A DNA stretch of 64,000 bases from Polyodon spathula (Eukaryota > Chordata > Actinopteri > Acipenseriformes > Polyodontidae): assembly GCF_017654505.1 (NCBI RefSeq), contig NC_054545.1, positions 11,992,047 through 12,056,046 on the forward strand, read 5' to 3'. How positions within the stretch are numbered: the first letter of the stretch is position 1; every line of letters starts with the position of its first letter. Below the pieces are notes generated by a model. It ran no database searches, was not told the origin of the DNA, and saw nothing but the letters and a program-made list of their open reading frames with translations. Below, piece after piece: positions 52,671-64,000 of this stretch. The position numbers and the translations under genes are program-made.

Positions 52671-54941
52671 CATGCATGCATACATACATACACACACTTG
52701 TGCTTAACCCCTACATATTGTTGCAAATGTGGCTCTTGTATTATTGAACATTACTGTATCATTTGTGTATTTACTGAAAGTAGAATTGATAAATTAAATA
52801 GCAAAACTATTTTCTATGTTCATACGCTATAGTGCCATTCCATGCCACTCCTGCATAAACACTTTAATGTTTGGCACAGGTGTACAATTACTGGTATCCA
52901 GCATATCGCATCAAAACAAATCTTAAAACTATGATCCTAAAAATCATACATGGACCCCAATCTACAGACTTCAACTTCAAGCAAACACATTTAAAAAAAT
53001 ATATAATGCAGCCATCACTTTGAAATAGTTCCATGTACAGTTAAATGAGGCAGATTGTCTACAAACATGCTAAAGACCTGGTAACAAAATAAAACGATAG
53101 TTTCGAATGAACAGGAACTTCATCTAGTTAAGAAAAAAGATATAGTATTGTAGTGGATGTCCAGCATTTTCTTTGTAAATAAGCCTGCTGCCCTTAAACA
53201 CTATAAAAAAAGTTCCTTGAAAAGAAAAAAAAGGGGTGGTGGGGGGTGGGGGGGCGACACTGACATTTTCTTCAACATTCTGAGCCACTGATGGAAGTGT
53301 TCTGCAGAGATCTCCTCATCAATGGAATTGTAGTCAGCATCTTTGTCTGGAAGCAATACAATCATGGAGGCATCTCCTCTGTATGGAAGCTTTAGAATGG
53401 ATAACTTAAGTTTGTCATCATAACCCAATTGAAATGGGTCACTTCTGAACATCGTGGGGACTGAAACAATCCTATAATTGTTCACGTAGAAGCGGGCTTG
53501 CTCGGTGTAATTAGCATCAAACGGCTCCTCCCATTTGCCTAGGAAAAACAACATTTGTTTATTTACATACTTCTTACAGTGCACTGTTTCCATTCTAAAC
53601 ATCCAACCACTAGAGCGCAATACAGCTGAAAGGATGTTTAGATCAATATTCTGAAAGAAAGGCATTACAAATAACAGTAAATATAGAATAAGGTTTACAA
53701 ATATAGTTAGTGAAAATGCTGTTTTATCAATTTAATTCAAGTTGCTCCATTCTGAAAACAATCTCTCAGCTAAGTAGGTGATAAAAGTAGCAAATCCTTG
53801 CTTTTAATGAGCTGGTTTGCTGTTATTTAAAAAAAAAAAAAAAAAAAAAAACTTGAACAGAAACAGCCTGAATAATTCAGATGGTTGCTGAAATATATAA
53901 AACATTACAATAACTTGTTGTAACAAGGCGTCAGAGATGGGGTTAAATCTGCCCCTGCCATGAATCACAGGTGTGGCCTTTCCCCAAATAGGTAATTGAG
54001 TGCTGCAGTTCTGCTCCATGTCTCTAGGGGATGCTATATTACTTCTACACCATATGTAGCAGGACAGCGTCAAGAATGAGACTCAAAGGCTATAAACAAC
54101 AGTTTAAAGTGCATATGTGCAAGTTTACACAAAACAAACACAGGAAAAATAAAGTGGCACAAAGGCCAAAATAAAGATTTAAACAAAGCAAACACTGAAC
54201 AAATATGTCCCCTTAGGCTGGGCAGTAGCTTTTACTAAAGGTTCAAAATTACCATACAAACATTAACCACAACTAACTGGACAATTTATTATTTTTTACA
54301 TACAGAGGAGCACCAACAGCATTTCCTTGTCTGGGATAAGAGTACAGGTCCTTACCTTTAAAAAGAACATAATTTATAAGCATCAGTTTGGTGTTTGGAT
54401 CAACTGTCTTTAAAAGTTCCTTAATCTTTCCACTAGTCATCTTTTCCACATATTCATTAATGTTGGTTGTCAAAATAGGGTTTAGTTGGATGGTGTCAGT
54501 GTTGAAATACTCTTTGGTCTGACTGAGAAAGGTTTCCAGTACATTAAAATCTTGGGGAACAAACATGGCACCTCCCAGAGTTAAATCCAAATCCTGGCTG
54601 CTGGTGATGTTTTTCTGTTGTTGACGAAACAGCGCTGGAATAATATTAGGCTTATCTTTGCTTTGAAGGAGATCAAGATTTAGACCTTTGATGATCTGAT
54701 CATAAGTGTTCCCTTTAGCACCAAGGGAAAGCATAGCGAATGCTGAAGAAATGCACAAAGGGGAGAAAAAGATATTGTCGTCATGTTGGCTGGCAATCTT
54801 TCTGTAGAGGTTCATTGCAAATTCTATGTTTTTACTGGCCAGGTCGTTGACGGTCGGCTTGTCTGCACTGGACAGGTCTTGAGTTTTGCAGGTTGTGGAA
54901 AACAATGCCACCCATACCAAAAACAGAAGTGTCCTCTTCAT
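51838..54941 (-). CDS. SERPINA10: SERPINA10-like serpin (protein Z-dependent protease inhibitor)
   Basis: In mammals SERPINA10 is a secreted plasma serpin that inhibits factor Xa with protein Z, and factor XIa. Coding exons: 54941-54356, 53538-53265, 52577-52430, 52026-51838; phases agree, 398 residues plus stop. The N-terminus MKRTLLFLVWVALFSTTC is a signal peptide. Serpin landmarks include NIFFSPLCISSAFAMLSLGA, LINYVLFKGKWEEPF, the SVPTMF strand, KLPYRGDASM, and MEVYFPKFKLEQ, which closely matches human MEVFFPKFKLDQ. The reactive loop has hinge GTEASSA and centre GITGYSLPP, so P1-P1' is Tyr-Ser, as in human ZPI. Potential N-glycosylation sites are in KNITS and ANYTE. The acidic N-terminal extension of human ZPI is absent. 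Synteny next to PPP4R4 supports the name. A noncoding exon lies upstream (donor at 55588). Confidence 0.93.
52616..52700. repeat. (TA)n then (CATA/CATG)n microsatellite in SERPINA10 intron 2
   Basis: A TA tract to about 52665 continues as tetranucleotide CATA/CATG and then CA repeats. It begins about 40 bp upstream of the third coding exon on the minus strand. Confidence 0.92.
53231..53256 (+). other. G-rich tract next to SERPINA10 exon 2 donor
   Basis: Four or more G runs (ggggtggtggggggtggggg) lie on the plus strand, which is C-rich in the pre-mRNA. The tract begins 8 nt inside the intron from the donor GT at 53264-53263. It has G-quadruplex potential in DNA; any role is unknown. Confidence 0.6.
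53829..53851. repeat. Poly-A tract in SERPINA10 intron 1
   Basis: A run of about 23 A; a long T run in transcript orientation. Confidence 0.9.
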
Positions 54942-55588
54942 TTTGAATAGTTTTCCTCTGTAAAGACAAAGAGCTGGAGTTGGATAATAAATAAATATTT
55001 AAATGAGATTGCACACAGAATTGGAGAAATCCCTTAATATGAACACAGGAATTTACATACTCTGTACCTCCTCGATTCTAAGGTTGTTTTCTGGTGATAA
55101 GCATTGAGTAAAGTTGACCCTTACAGCACAGATTTTTTTTTTTTTCCCCCAGGGATGTTATACATTGTTGAACCAACTCAACATATCCAGTTCTAAAGCA
55201 ATTATTTAATTAAACCTTTGGAATGGTCTACTCTTTAAGTGAATTCATTTTAGGAGAGTATGGAGTGTTTTATATAACCTGAATGATATAGTGTGGAATA
55301 ACTTTTTTATACCCTAGTTACACTGCCAAAGGAATGCATTATCAATGATGATTGTGCATTATTTACAGTAGGGTGAATAAAGAATAAATTACAAAGAATA
55401 GTTCAAACAGAGAAGGTATAAATAAAAAAATATATATAATACAAGAGCAAGTTCTTGTTACACATACTTAAATAAAGAAGAACACTATTGGAAATTGAAT
55501 GGAATTTGAAAAAGCTCAAGACATTAAATCAAAATGAATCACAAAATAAATAAATAAAAACACAAAATCACAAAAACACTGGACTTAC

Positions 55589-55645
55589 ATTTTGGTGCTG
55601 CCTATCTTTTCTCTTTGCTTTCATCAATGTACTGTCCTGCCAACA
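55589..55645 (-). promoter_or_regulatory. Putative SERPINA10 noncoding first exon
   Basis: A minus-strand donor ACAAAAT|GTAAGTCC ends an exon at 55589. It would join the acceptor TTTACAG before the coding exon (first exonic base 54957, 16 nt upstream of the ATG). The exon start is a guess; I identified no TATA box. Confidence 0.45.
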
Positions 55646-58397
55646 AAACAAAAAACCACAAAAAACAAACACACTATTTGCCAAGACAAAGTGCAAATGT
55701 ACTTTTAAGGTAATATATTAACTGCTAAGTAAATCTAACCCAATTGTGTCCATGAAATTCACTGCCTACCATCGAAAAGATAACTGAAGCAAGTCTTTTC
55801 TATTTGAAAACCATACCTTTACAACAGACCACACTATTGTACCAATCCTAGTTTTGCATTCGTTAAAGATGCATGTTCTTTTCTTTCAAGCTCTACATGT
55901 ATTTTAAATTTCTAACGTATATTAAGTAAGCTACTCCTATTAAAGTTTACAATGTCATTTTGCTTGGGAATTTTGCAGCTGCCCCATTTTTGTCCCATAC
56001 TTATCTTATACATTTACCTCTTTGTGCTTTACTGCACTTTCTCTGTGCTCTACTTCACTTTTACCATGGTAAACCTTTACAAGGGTAGTATGTTTCTGTT
56101 ACATACCAGCGCTCAACACTGTCTAACTAGCAGTAGTACACCTGTTACCAAAAGTTAAGTCATTAAATTTTGTTTCAGCTGCTAAAAAAAGAAGGTGCTG
56201 TAGACATTTCTGAGAATGACAGCAACTGCCTGTATTTGGGTTGAATGCTTGTCCTTGAATGTTCATTGTGGGATTTGAGTACACTGAAATCTAAACCTGT
56301 AAAATCAATGGGTCCTATTTTGAAATGTTCAGAGAGGAATAAAAGAGTTTGAACAGTATGAAACCGCTAAACAAACGGCTCTTTCCTGTGAGGTATCTCT
56401 TGCTAGTTTTATACTTTTATAATTGTATTGTATTATATTCCTTTCAGAAAAGCATGCGCCTTTATCCCATTGACACAATTTAAACTCTAGTATATGTAAA
56501 GAAATGTGATTGCTGCTTTCTGGCTGTATACATTTCTCATGCAGGGAAACTCCCATGTGAATTGATTGAGCACATCTTCATTTTAGCAGGAGTGGGCAGC
56601 ACTTCAAAATCTTTTTCAATGGACAGAAAAAGCATTTTCAGCATCAAAGGTACACTGTACACATGTTTTTTCAGTTCACGGCCCCTGAACAGAAGTCAGG
56701 GTGTATTAGGCTGAAAATTGTAAATGTTTAAACTTTAATGTGTTTAATATCCAAATCTTTTTAAATTATTCAGATATTCAAATGTTTTGTTTGTTTTTTT
56801 TTCTTCTGGCAACACCATCAATAGGTCAGCTAACATTTGTTATTGATGTGACTGACTGGCTACTAAGAAACACTACTAGCCAATCTACACTCATTTATAC
56901 TAATAAGCGACGCAGTATAATAGACTTTATTTTTTATTCAAATATTGTTGGGTGGGGGGGGGGGGGTTTAGTATCAAGACTATAAAACAAAGACTAGACG
57001 GTGGCATATTTAGTAAGGTACAGATTATGATCTGTACTCTGAACAGGGTTAGGTCCACATTAGCAAGTCTACTGTATGGAACACTGGTGGGGCTGGACAA
57101 ACTGTCTTCCTAGTCACACCTTCTTTGTCTATATTCACAGCTTCTGGACTGGACACCACCAATTTAATGACACACGGGAATCCATTGTATTGTGTAGTGT
57201 ACAGTTCATTCTAGAGTATTCTAGTTCTGTTTCCCATTTTTCTGTATGGTTTCTATCATAAGCACAACTGGCAACTGGACTAGAGTTAAATTCTTTATTG
57301 CAAAAAACAACAGCAAAGGCTTGCACAGAGACACTTCCAATCAGTATTGAATACAGAAAGACTAAGTTTATGACACAGCAGTATACTAGAACCTGATGTA
57401 GGTTGCAGGCCAACACAGTTGCAGATTTTTTTGTAATTAGCAATTAAGTAGTAATCAGTGTAGAGTAAACAAGCATTAGAGATCTTAGAGGAAACTACAA
57501 TTCCTGTTGCTGAATAGGTCTCACTTCATATAGACTTGCATGGCTTGGGGGTTGAGTTGATCAACCTATACCTTGCTGGTTTAAGCCACTGTTGGTATTA
57601 CCAATACCAGGTAATACCACAACTTGACATTTTTAAAAAGTTGTCAATTGAATAATCTACGACATGTTTAAACGCCTCAAGTGAAAAAACAGTTCAAATT
57701 TGTTTTAGGTGAATTCTTGATGCTGCTCTCACTTCCAATGGGACAGTAGACCCAATAGAAGTGTAAGGTTCAGGTAGTCCCATTACTTACTCCACAGAAA
57801 GTTTACTTATAGTTTTTTAAATATGTGTGTATGTGCATTGTAATTAATTAGCTTCAATTGAATCACAGAATAAATAAAGTCTGGAAAACTTTTGCTAAAC
57901 GGTTAGACTTGGGAGAATATTGTTTTACCCTTGATAGGTAAGAAACCATTTTTTATGAATGGTATTTAACAGCAAATAAGCAATTGCTGTGTAAACTTTT
58001 AGAATTATACAAATTACAACAATACTTTAAAACTTGGGGACAAATTGGTGAAAAACGTCTATTCTATTGTATTTCTAGATTTTAACATTGAGAATACTCT
58101 GGGAAAGACATTTCACACAGTGTATCTCCTTGTTATAGATACAGAATGTTCACACAAATTGGGTCTCCATAGTATAACATTTTCAACAGCTTTTAAACAG
58201 GGTTTTTTGTGCACTACGCTTTAACATTTTTCTGAGCTCTTGCTCATTGTCCTATTGTCCCATTCACAAATAAACCTATATGAAATATATTATTTACAAA
58301 ATGAATACAGCAACCTTTTGGAATATCACAACATTGTTTTTGTACCACAGTAGCTGTTTTCAGCAAATAAAGCAGGTGGTCCCTATATTTAGAATTC

Positions 58398-58398
<1 letters not shown>

Positions 58399-58463
<65 letters not shown>

Positions 58464-58465
58464 TT
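58399..58465. repeat. (TA)n microsatellite
   Basis: About 66 bp of TA downstream of ATXN3. Confidence 0.94.
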
Positions 58466-58574
58466 ATTACTGATGTGTTTGATTCTCAAACTAAGAGTGA
58501 CATAACAGTTGTATTGTTTTTAAAAACTTAATCCATTTTGTATACATGTGGGAAAATGGTATGTTTCATTTATG

Positions 58575-58635
<61 letters not shown>
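58575..58635. repeat. (TA)n microsatellite
   Basis: A second TA tract about 110 bp from the previous one. Confidence 0.94.
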
Positions 58636-59181
58636 TGCCCTAGCAAGTTTCTTGTCAATCCTCTGAGCAGTTCTCACTTATAATTGGTCAATAAAATATG
58701 CATCATTGATCAAATATGGCAAATTGGTAATTCTACACAACTGAAAGCTGTCACATGGACACGTGTATATTGTTAATACTTTAAAAACATGTCATGCATG
58801 CATAAATATGTCAAAAGTGAGTCTCAAAATGAACAGTACAATCCACTTTTATGGTGATATTTTTGCCCTTTTATTTTTACCTAGATAAGCCCTTTGTGAT
58901 GATTCCATCTCATTTACAGTAGTGTCCCGGGTATAAGGAGCAGTTTGTTTTAATAGACATCCCTAATCTCTCCACATACAGCAAATCCCACTAAAGCTAC
59001 ATTTTCCCAGCATTTCCCTCTTATGCCAAAGCAATTTCAGAAGTTGCGTAATTGCCAGAATCTAATCCTGAAATCACTCAATAATGCATCAGACTTGAGT
59101 GACCTATTTTCACATAATTTACAATCCAACCAAAACTTTCATGGCCAAACGAAAACTATACACTTTGGAAATAAAGTGTGC

Positions 59182-59187
59182 TTTATT
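59182..59187 (-). terminator. Candidate ATXN3 polyadenylation signal AATAAA
   Basis: AATAAA on the minus strand about 330 nt after the candidate terminal-exon stop. It depends on that exon call being right. Confidence 0.35.
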
Positions 59188-59513
59188 CATGGGACAAATA
59201 ATAAGGGCTTTAGCTGCAGACAAAATTCAGATCACAGTATTAAAAAATGTCAATAACTTAAATATCTATAATACATTATTAAGATATCTGCAGAATCAGA
59301 GCAGATGCAAGAATAAAATCCCTCAAAGTGTACACATAATGTGGTGGTCCCAATATGAATGTTAAGTGATAATGAAAATAGAAGGAATAGCAGAAAAAGC
59401 AGTATCTTCTGGGTCCTTTGAATTTATACGTACAGTTTTTTTTTTTTTTTTTTTACTATTTCATAATGGAAACTCCAAAACAGTGATCAAAAACTAAATT
59501 CAGAAGAATGGTT

Positions 59514-59524
59514 TTAGGGATCAC
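59514..59524 (-). CDS. ATXN3: Candidate ATXN3 terminal coding segment (alternative C-terminus)
   Basis: A minus-strand acceptor (TTGTTCTAG, ending 59525) is in the right phase to follow the donor at 60546. It adds the end of a Gly codon, then Asp, Pro and TAA. The first residues (GD) match the start of the human last exon (GDLSGQ), but the frame closes at once and the third UIM is missing. It could be a real short C-terminus, a decayed exon or coincidence. The true last exon may be elsewhere or unrecognised. Confidence 0.3.
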
Positions 59525-60546
59525 CTAGAACAATAACATAAGAAAGAAAGAAAAAGGCTTTGTTGTGCAGTGTTAATGAACTCAACAAATGGGGTTAACA
59601 CATAGCTAAAAGTCATGAAACAAATTAGCATATTTGACCATTAGCATAGTTTACTGCTACCTGCGTTTTAAAAGGAATAAACACTCTCTTTTGGCAAACC
59701 TGTTGTTTTCCCAATCATATGGCAGCACAAGGATCTAAAAATATCTTTTTACACTTATTAACATTTAGTGTTAATTTATAGTTATGTGGACCTAAAATTC
59801 CTCTGATGGGCTGACCTGTAATCCCAAATCCTCCTAACCTCCCTGTTTAGTTTATATACACTTGCAGAAAGATATGAACTTTTTCTCCAGAGAAGAAAAA
59901 AAAAAAAAAGTAAAGGCGCTACAGTAGAAGGCCGTCCTGGAACGTGGAACAACAAGCCACTGCTATAAAAACTGGTCCCTATTATCTTGCAACAAACTAC
60001 AAACCCAGTCCAGGCTTGCAGCTGCATACCCCTCCCTCTCCCTGACTTGCTCGCTGGGAGAGCAGCTGCTACGATTTGGCTATGGAAAGACAGGCGTTGG
60101 AGATAATATCCCAGGCTCATATCGGGTCCTCCATATTCAAGTGACTTGTCTTGGCATCTGCTGTGCAGAGGGATGTGTTTAAGGCAGCCGTTATTGTTTC
60201 TTGTTCACTTGGGACCTTGTCTGTGGAACAACATTACGAGGAAGCAATCACTGTCTTGAAAAATTTAATTTCTGGAAATATTTAATTGAAAAGGATAGCT
60301 GACAATATACCCTTCAAAAAGCACAATTATGTTATGCTTGCCTGTGGCTCTTTTCTGTCGTTCAAACTTGACTGGGAAACCTGGCTTTACATTCCATGGG
60401 GTAAAACTTCAATATTTTCCTGTTCTACACATACTTATTGGAGGACATCTTCAAATCTCAGTTATATAAATATTGGACCTTGAATCAGAAGAACATTTCT
60501 AAATTCTAATGACCTGCATCATTTTTCAGCACACTAGTGCTTTTAC

Positions 60547-63040
60547 CTTCCTGCTGTGCCTGGAGCTGGGGCTGGGGCTGGGGCTGGGGCAGGAGATGGG
60601 GCTCAGACAGTGGCTGAGGCTGTGGTTGGGAGGTAGGTTGTGCTTGTTGTTGTGACTGTCTGGAATAAAACAAACAAAAGGGGTCCATGGATGAGCTGTG
60701 CATCTCTAGTTATTAACTGTACAGTTGTTGAACTGCAAACAGTATGAACTACTCAACAAGCAGGCTGCCTGTCACAAAGACGGTTGCAGTGGGTGACAAC
60801 AGACCAGAAACAAGAACTGACTCAGAACACAGGTTTTGGAATGGTGAAGGCGCTGATGAGCAGTTTAATAATTAAACAGACAGAAAATAAAAGGTTTGTA
60901 ACAAAATAGCACACGGCACAGCCAAAATAAATAGACAAACAAAATGAATAGACACTGACAAAACAGGGTGGACAAACGCTACACAAAACAATTGATATTT
61001 ATAGTTACGCTTCTCTCTCTCTCCCCCATTCTCCACTCCCGAACACACAACCCCGAGCGAGTGAAAACATGCTGCTTTTATGCAGCTGTACCGAGACTCG
61101 ACTGCTAATCAATCATTCAATTGGAGTTGCGGTACAACTGCACGTGAATTAATAAAGTGCAATTCCCCGTGCTCACATATTACATTTTACTTGCACGTGA
61201 AGTGCTGTGCAATCCTCATGCCTAAATACAAATACACACTTTTTACATAGACCCGTTTATAGCCTGTGTACCAATGACTATACACCAACATTTAACACAC
61301 CACACACAACATATAACAGAAAATACACACAGGGGCGGGCACTTTGTCAGACGGCCGTTGCTTTCTTTTTCTTAAGCAGCAAGTTGTTTTCTGCAATGTT
61401 TTTGCTGATTGCTGTTTCAAAGTTGCATGAATGAGTTGTGTTGTTTATTTTTTTTTCTTTCAGAAAATATGCAGACAAACTTAGCACAGGCCAGGCTTCA
61501 TTCTAGAACACACTAAGTGAATCTCTGAGCACTGAATATAAAAGTTGCCATGTGGAATTGTTTGATTCAAACTAGTATATGGCAGCGCACAAACTCTATC
61601 AATGCAAGTACACCGAAAGGATGTCTACTTACTTATCAAAGTAGGCCTGTCTTCTTTTTCGCAGTTCCTCTGCAGTTAAAGTTTCATTCTGGATGGACCT
61701 TGAAGAATGTGCAATGCTGCCGTCTCTTGGATCAGGAAGACTACTACCTCCTACAGCACCTAAAACAACACGAAACAGGTGCATTCACTTTCCAATGAGT
61801 GATACTGTTGGGTATAATGACGCTGTAGTTCAATGACTACGGTTGGAAAAGGTTAAGGTCACTAGCAAATTGTATGTGTGTGTGTGTGTTTACCCAGCAT
61901 ACTGAGCTGAATGGCTCTGCGCAGGTCAGCCTCTTCATCTTCCACCTCAATGTCCTGTCGACTGAGCGCCAGCGCCTTCCTCAGGTTCTCCTCATCCTCA
62001 TCTACTGGGCCCGTCTGGAAGCCTGTGCTGATTTCCACAGCACTCTCCATGGGGACACTGCCAGACACAGACGAAAGGGCAGCTGCAAAACCAAGACTCT
62101 CATAGTGCCGAAGGGATGTAGAGATTGTATTTAATCTATCTATATTTGTGATGAACAGAATACAAAAATCCCCTTTGAATTTTTTATTTACAAACAGACA
62201 TGTTAAAGTACAGAACACATAGAGAACATTGTAAAGGGTGCTATAAGATACAGGATGATATCCACACCGTGGGAGGTCAGATTAGGTCTACTGGCTGAGT
62301 GGGTGAAAATCAGTTTGTATCTTACCCAGCCCCCTATGCTACATTTGTGATAATATAGTAGGGTCTACTATATATTAGAAATATCCTAAACATAATGAGT
62401 GGGACCAGTGCCAATAAAAACAATATAATTTATTTAAAATCTGTTGTTATCACTTCTATAATGTTCAAGATATTTAAAAAACTGAGAGCCTCTTATGATA
62501 TCATAACCTATTATTAACTATAAATGGGAATTAATTAATATGTCAACTTACCATTGACATATCATTTTAATTGAATGATTGCACAATATTTTATACTTTG
62601 TAAGGGGCTTGTTAACAATGGTGAACTTCAGTCCTCAGATAACAGAGAACTGAAAATTGCACATTGTTTCCATCCAAATTTGTCCCTTACCTCTGTCCAC
62701 TGCTGGACTGAGCTGCCTCCTCTCCAATCAACTTTGGTCTCTGTGTCTGCTCCACCCTCACAATGCCCAGGATCTGGTCTGCTTCACAATCGGGAAGATC
62801 TCCTCTGATCACAAATATCGAGTAACCTGGGAAATGGAACAAAAAGAAAGCTTAGAAAAACAATGTATCAGTGTTTACTGGATTTCTTAATGTGTACACT
62901 GACTGTCATGGTAATAAATTATTTTGAGAAGACAATCCATTAAAATGTTTACCAAGGTAAAAACATAATAGTGTATTAAATCAGAGAAAGCACAGTTAAA
63001 TCACAGAGGTGCACAGGTAAGCACGGTAAATCATATATAT

Positions 63041-63084
<44 letters not shown>

Positions 63085-63845
63085 TGGTTAATAGCATAGT
63101 TCACAAAATGTGCATAATATTCTTTTTTTTCATTGGATTCTGACATTTCTCTTCACCTAAACAAATACAAACAGAAGGTAATAATCAACAATAATCAAAT
63201 GCATTTATAACACTTTTTTCTCAAAAGCAAGAAGCAAATGAAAATATGTGCAGGATCTTCAAAAAGGCCTTTAAATACAAACACGCATGCCCATATTTCT
63301 TTATTAGTTTGGTGACATATATCATCACAAAACACATTCAAATTTGACTAAAGCACAAGAAAAACATGTGTTACTGGGCAGCTAGCTGTGTCAGATGTGT
63401 AGCTGTAAATTTCCCAATAGTGCAGGACAGGATAGGGCAGGGTATGGTCCACACAAGTAATTAACAGTCAGATAGAGCATCTTCTAAGTTTACCTTCTTG
63501 TTGTAACTGTGCTAAGAAAAGTGCAAGGTATGTGTCTGAGATGAGTTCTGGACCAGTCAGCAAAGAATTCAAGTTAAACCACTGAAAAGTTAAGAGAAGC
63601 GTAGAATTAATATGCATAATTTGATCCAATGATCTAACCACAACACAGTTTAACCGTAACTTATCAACTTCTGTGATATATTTTAGAGAATTAAAAACAG
63701 TATACTTTTTAATGAAAAGTTTTTTCAAAACCACAGATTTTTCTATGCTTTTAAAAACAGCACCACACCAGTGATTACCTGTTGTCCAAGTTTTCGAACT
63801 GTAAACCAGTGTTCCTTGTAGTTGCATATAAATGCTTTTTCGTTT
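60547..63845 (-). CDS. ATXN3: ATXN3 ataxin-3 deubiquitinase, 3' part (5' exons off the right edge)
   Basis: Ataxin-3 is a Josephin-domain cysteine deubiquitinase with C-terminal UIMs and, in human, a polyQ tract. Exons here: 63845-63779, 63581-63494, 62826-62691, 62057-61894, 61759-61633, 60659-60547, all phase-consistent. The first two encode the end of the Josephin domain, including FICNYKEHWFTVRKLG (catalytic His) and WFNLNSLLTGPELISD (catalytic Asn). Next is a linker starting GYSIFVIRGDLPDCEADQ. Two UIMs follow: EENLRKALALSRQD and EADLRRAIQLSM. LTAEELRKRRQAYFDKQ then precedes a QP-rich segment in place of human polyQ; its longest Q run is three. The exon with the catalytic Cys is beyond the window. 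For exon 62057 I chose the acceptor GGCAG at 62058-62062 because the alternative AG about 33 nt upstream breaks the frame. Confidence 0.93.
60770..61360. repeat. Probable interspersed repeat in last ATXN3 intron
   Basis: A block of different composition with a CT microsatellite (61010-61025), CpGs (gagcgagtg) and motifs such as cacgtgaattaataaagtgc. Similar sequences recur in fish genomes in my memory. I did not find clear inverted repeats; related agacgg...ttgc text at both edges (about 60778 and 61350) might be a target duplication. Confidence 0.4.
63035..63080. repeat. (TA)n microsatellite in ATXN3 intron
   Basis: TA dinucleotide tract with one interruption. Confidence 0.93.
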
Positions 63846-64000
63846 CTGGATGAAAATAAATGTACGTTATTAGGTTTCCAAATACAGATGTTCTTTTTTT
63901 TCAGTTCACAGGAAGCACTGTAAGACTTGTACTGTTTATGGTCAATGCTAACTGAAAATAACACCATCACATAAATCCTACCCCTTGGCACCTTGTGGTT

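Larger units (their letters stand above)
55646..59181. other. Intergenic space between SERPINA10 and ATXN3
   Basis: No convincing exons on either strand. It holds two long TA tracts and a G13 run (56954-56966). Reading frames here are short and lack recognisable motifs. Confidence 0.5.

Noticed and set aside
1..64000. CRISPR arrays, operons, ribosome-binding sites, prophage or insertion sequences
   Set aside because: This is vertebrate nuclear DNA; no spaced direct-repeat array or bacterial gene organisation is present.

Overview
The window looks like chromosomal DNA from a ray-finned fish: large intron-rich vertebrate genes with GT-AG splicing, AT-rich noncoding DNA, many (TA)n microsatellites, a tRNA-derived SINE and short hAT-like elements. 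The SINE resembles, from memory, a family common in sturgeons and paddlefish, so an acipenseriform or another slowly evolving non-teleost is my best guess. That placement is inference.

Layout, left to right. (1) 1-3.3 kb, minus strand: two alternative first coding exons of ASB2, one per known N-terminus; the rest of the gene is off the left edge. (2) 13.0-14.0 kb, plus strand: an OTUB2-like deubiquitinase remnant with an intact last exon, in-frame stops in the exon before it, and no catalytic-Cys exon found. (3) 15.2-22.3 kb, minus: complete DDX24 (8 coding exons plus a noncoding first exon; 822 codons before the stop). (4) 23.4-23.7 kb, minus: an unrecognised 95-codon ORF. (5) 24.3-50.7 kb, plus: complete PPP4R4 (24 coding exons, 815 codons before the stop), with two short hAT-like transposons in its 9.2-kb intron 2. 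(6) 51.8-55.6 kb, minus: complete SERPINA10-like serpin (4 coding exons, 398 residues) with a Tyr-Ser reactive centre. (7) 59.5-64 kb, minus: the 3' half of ATXN3, whose 5' exons, including the catalytic-Cys exon, lie beyond the right edge.

ASB2-OTUB2-DDX24-PPP4R4-SERPINA10 is the gene order of human 14q32, without the mammalian IFI27 genes. ATXN3 is on the same human chromosome arm but not adjacent, so its position here is a local difference. The genes are not a pathway. ASB2 (E3 ligase adaptor), OTUB2 and ATXN3 (deubiquitinases) all touch ubiquitin, but this is best read as conserved synteny.

I found no new molecular system. The items most worth checking are the OTUB2-like decay, the QP-rich segment of ATXN3 with a possible truncated C-terminus, two hAT-like MITEs with clear ends and target duplications, the paired ASB2 first exons, and the unidentified ORF at 23.5 kb.
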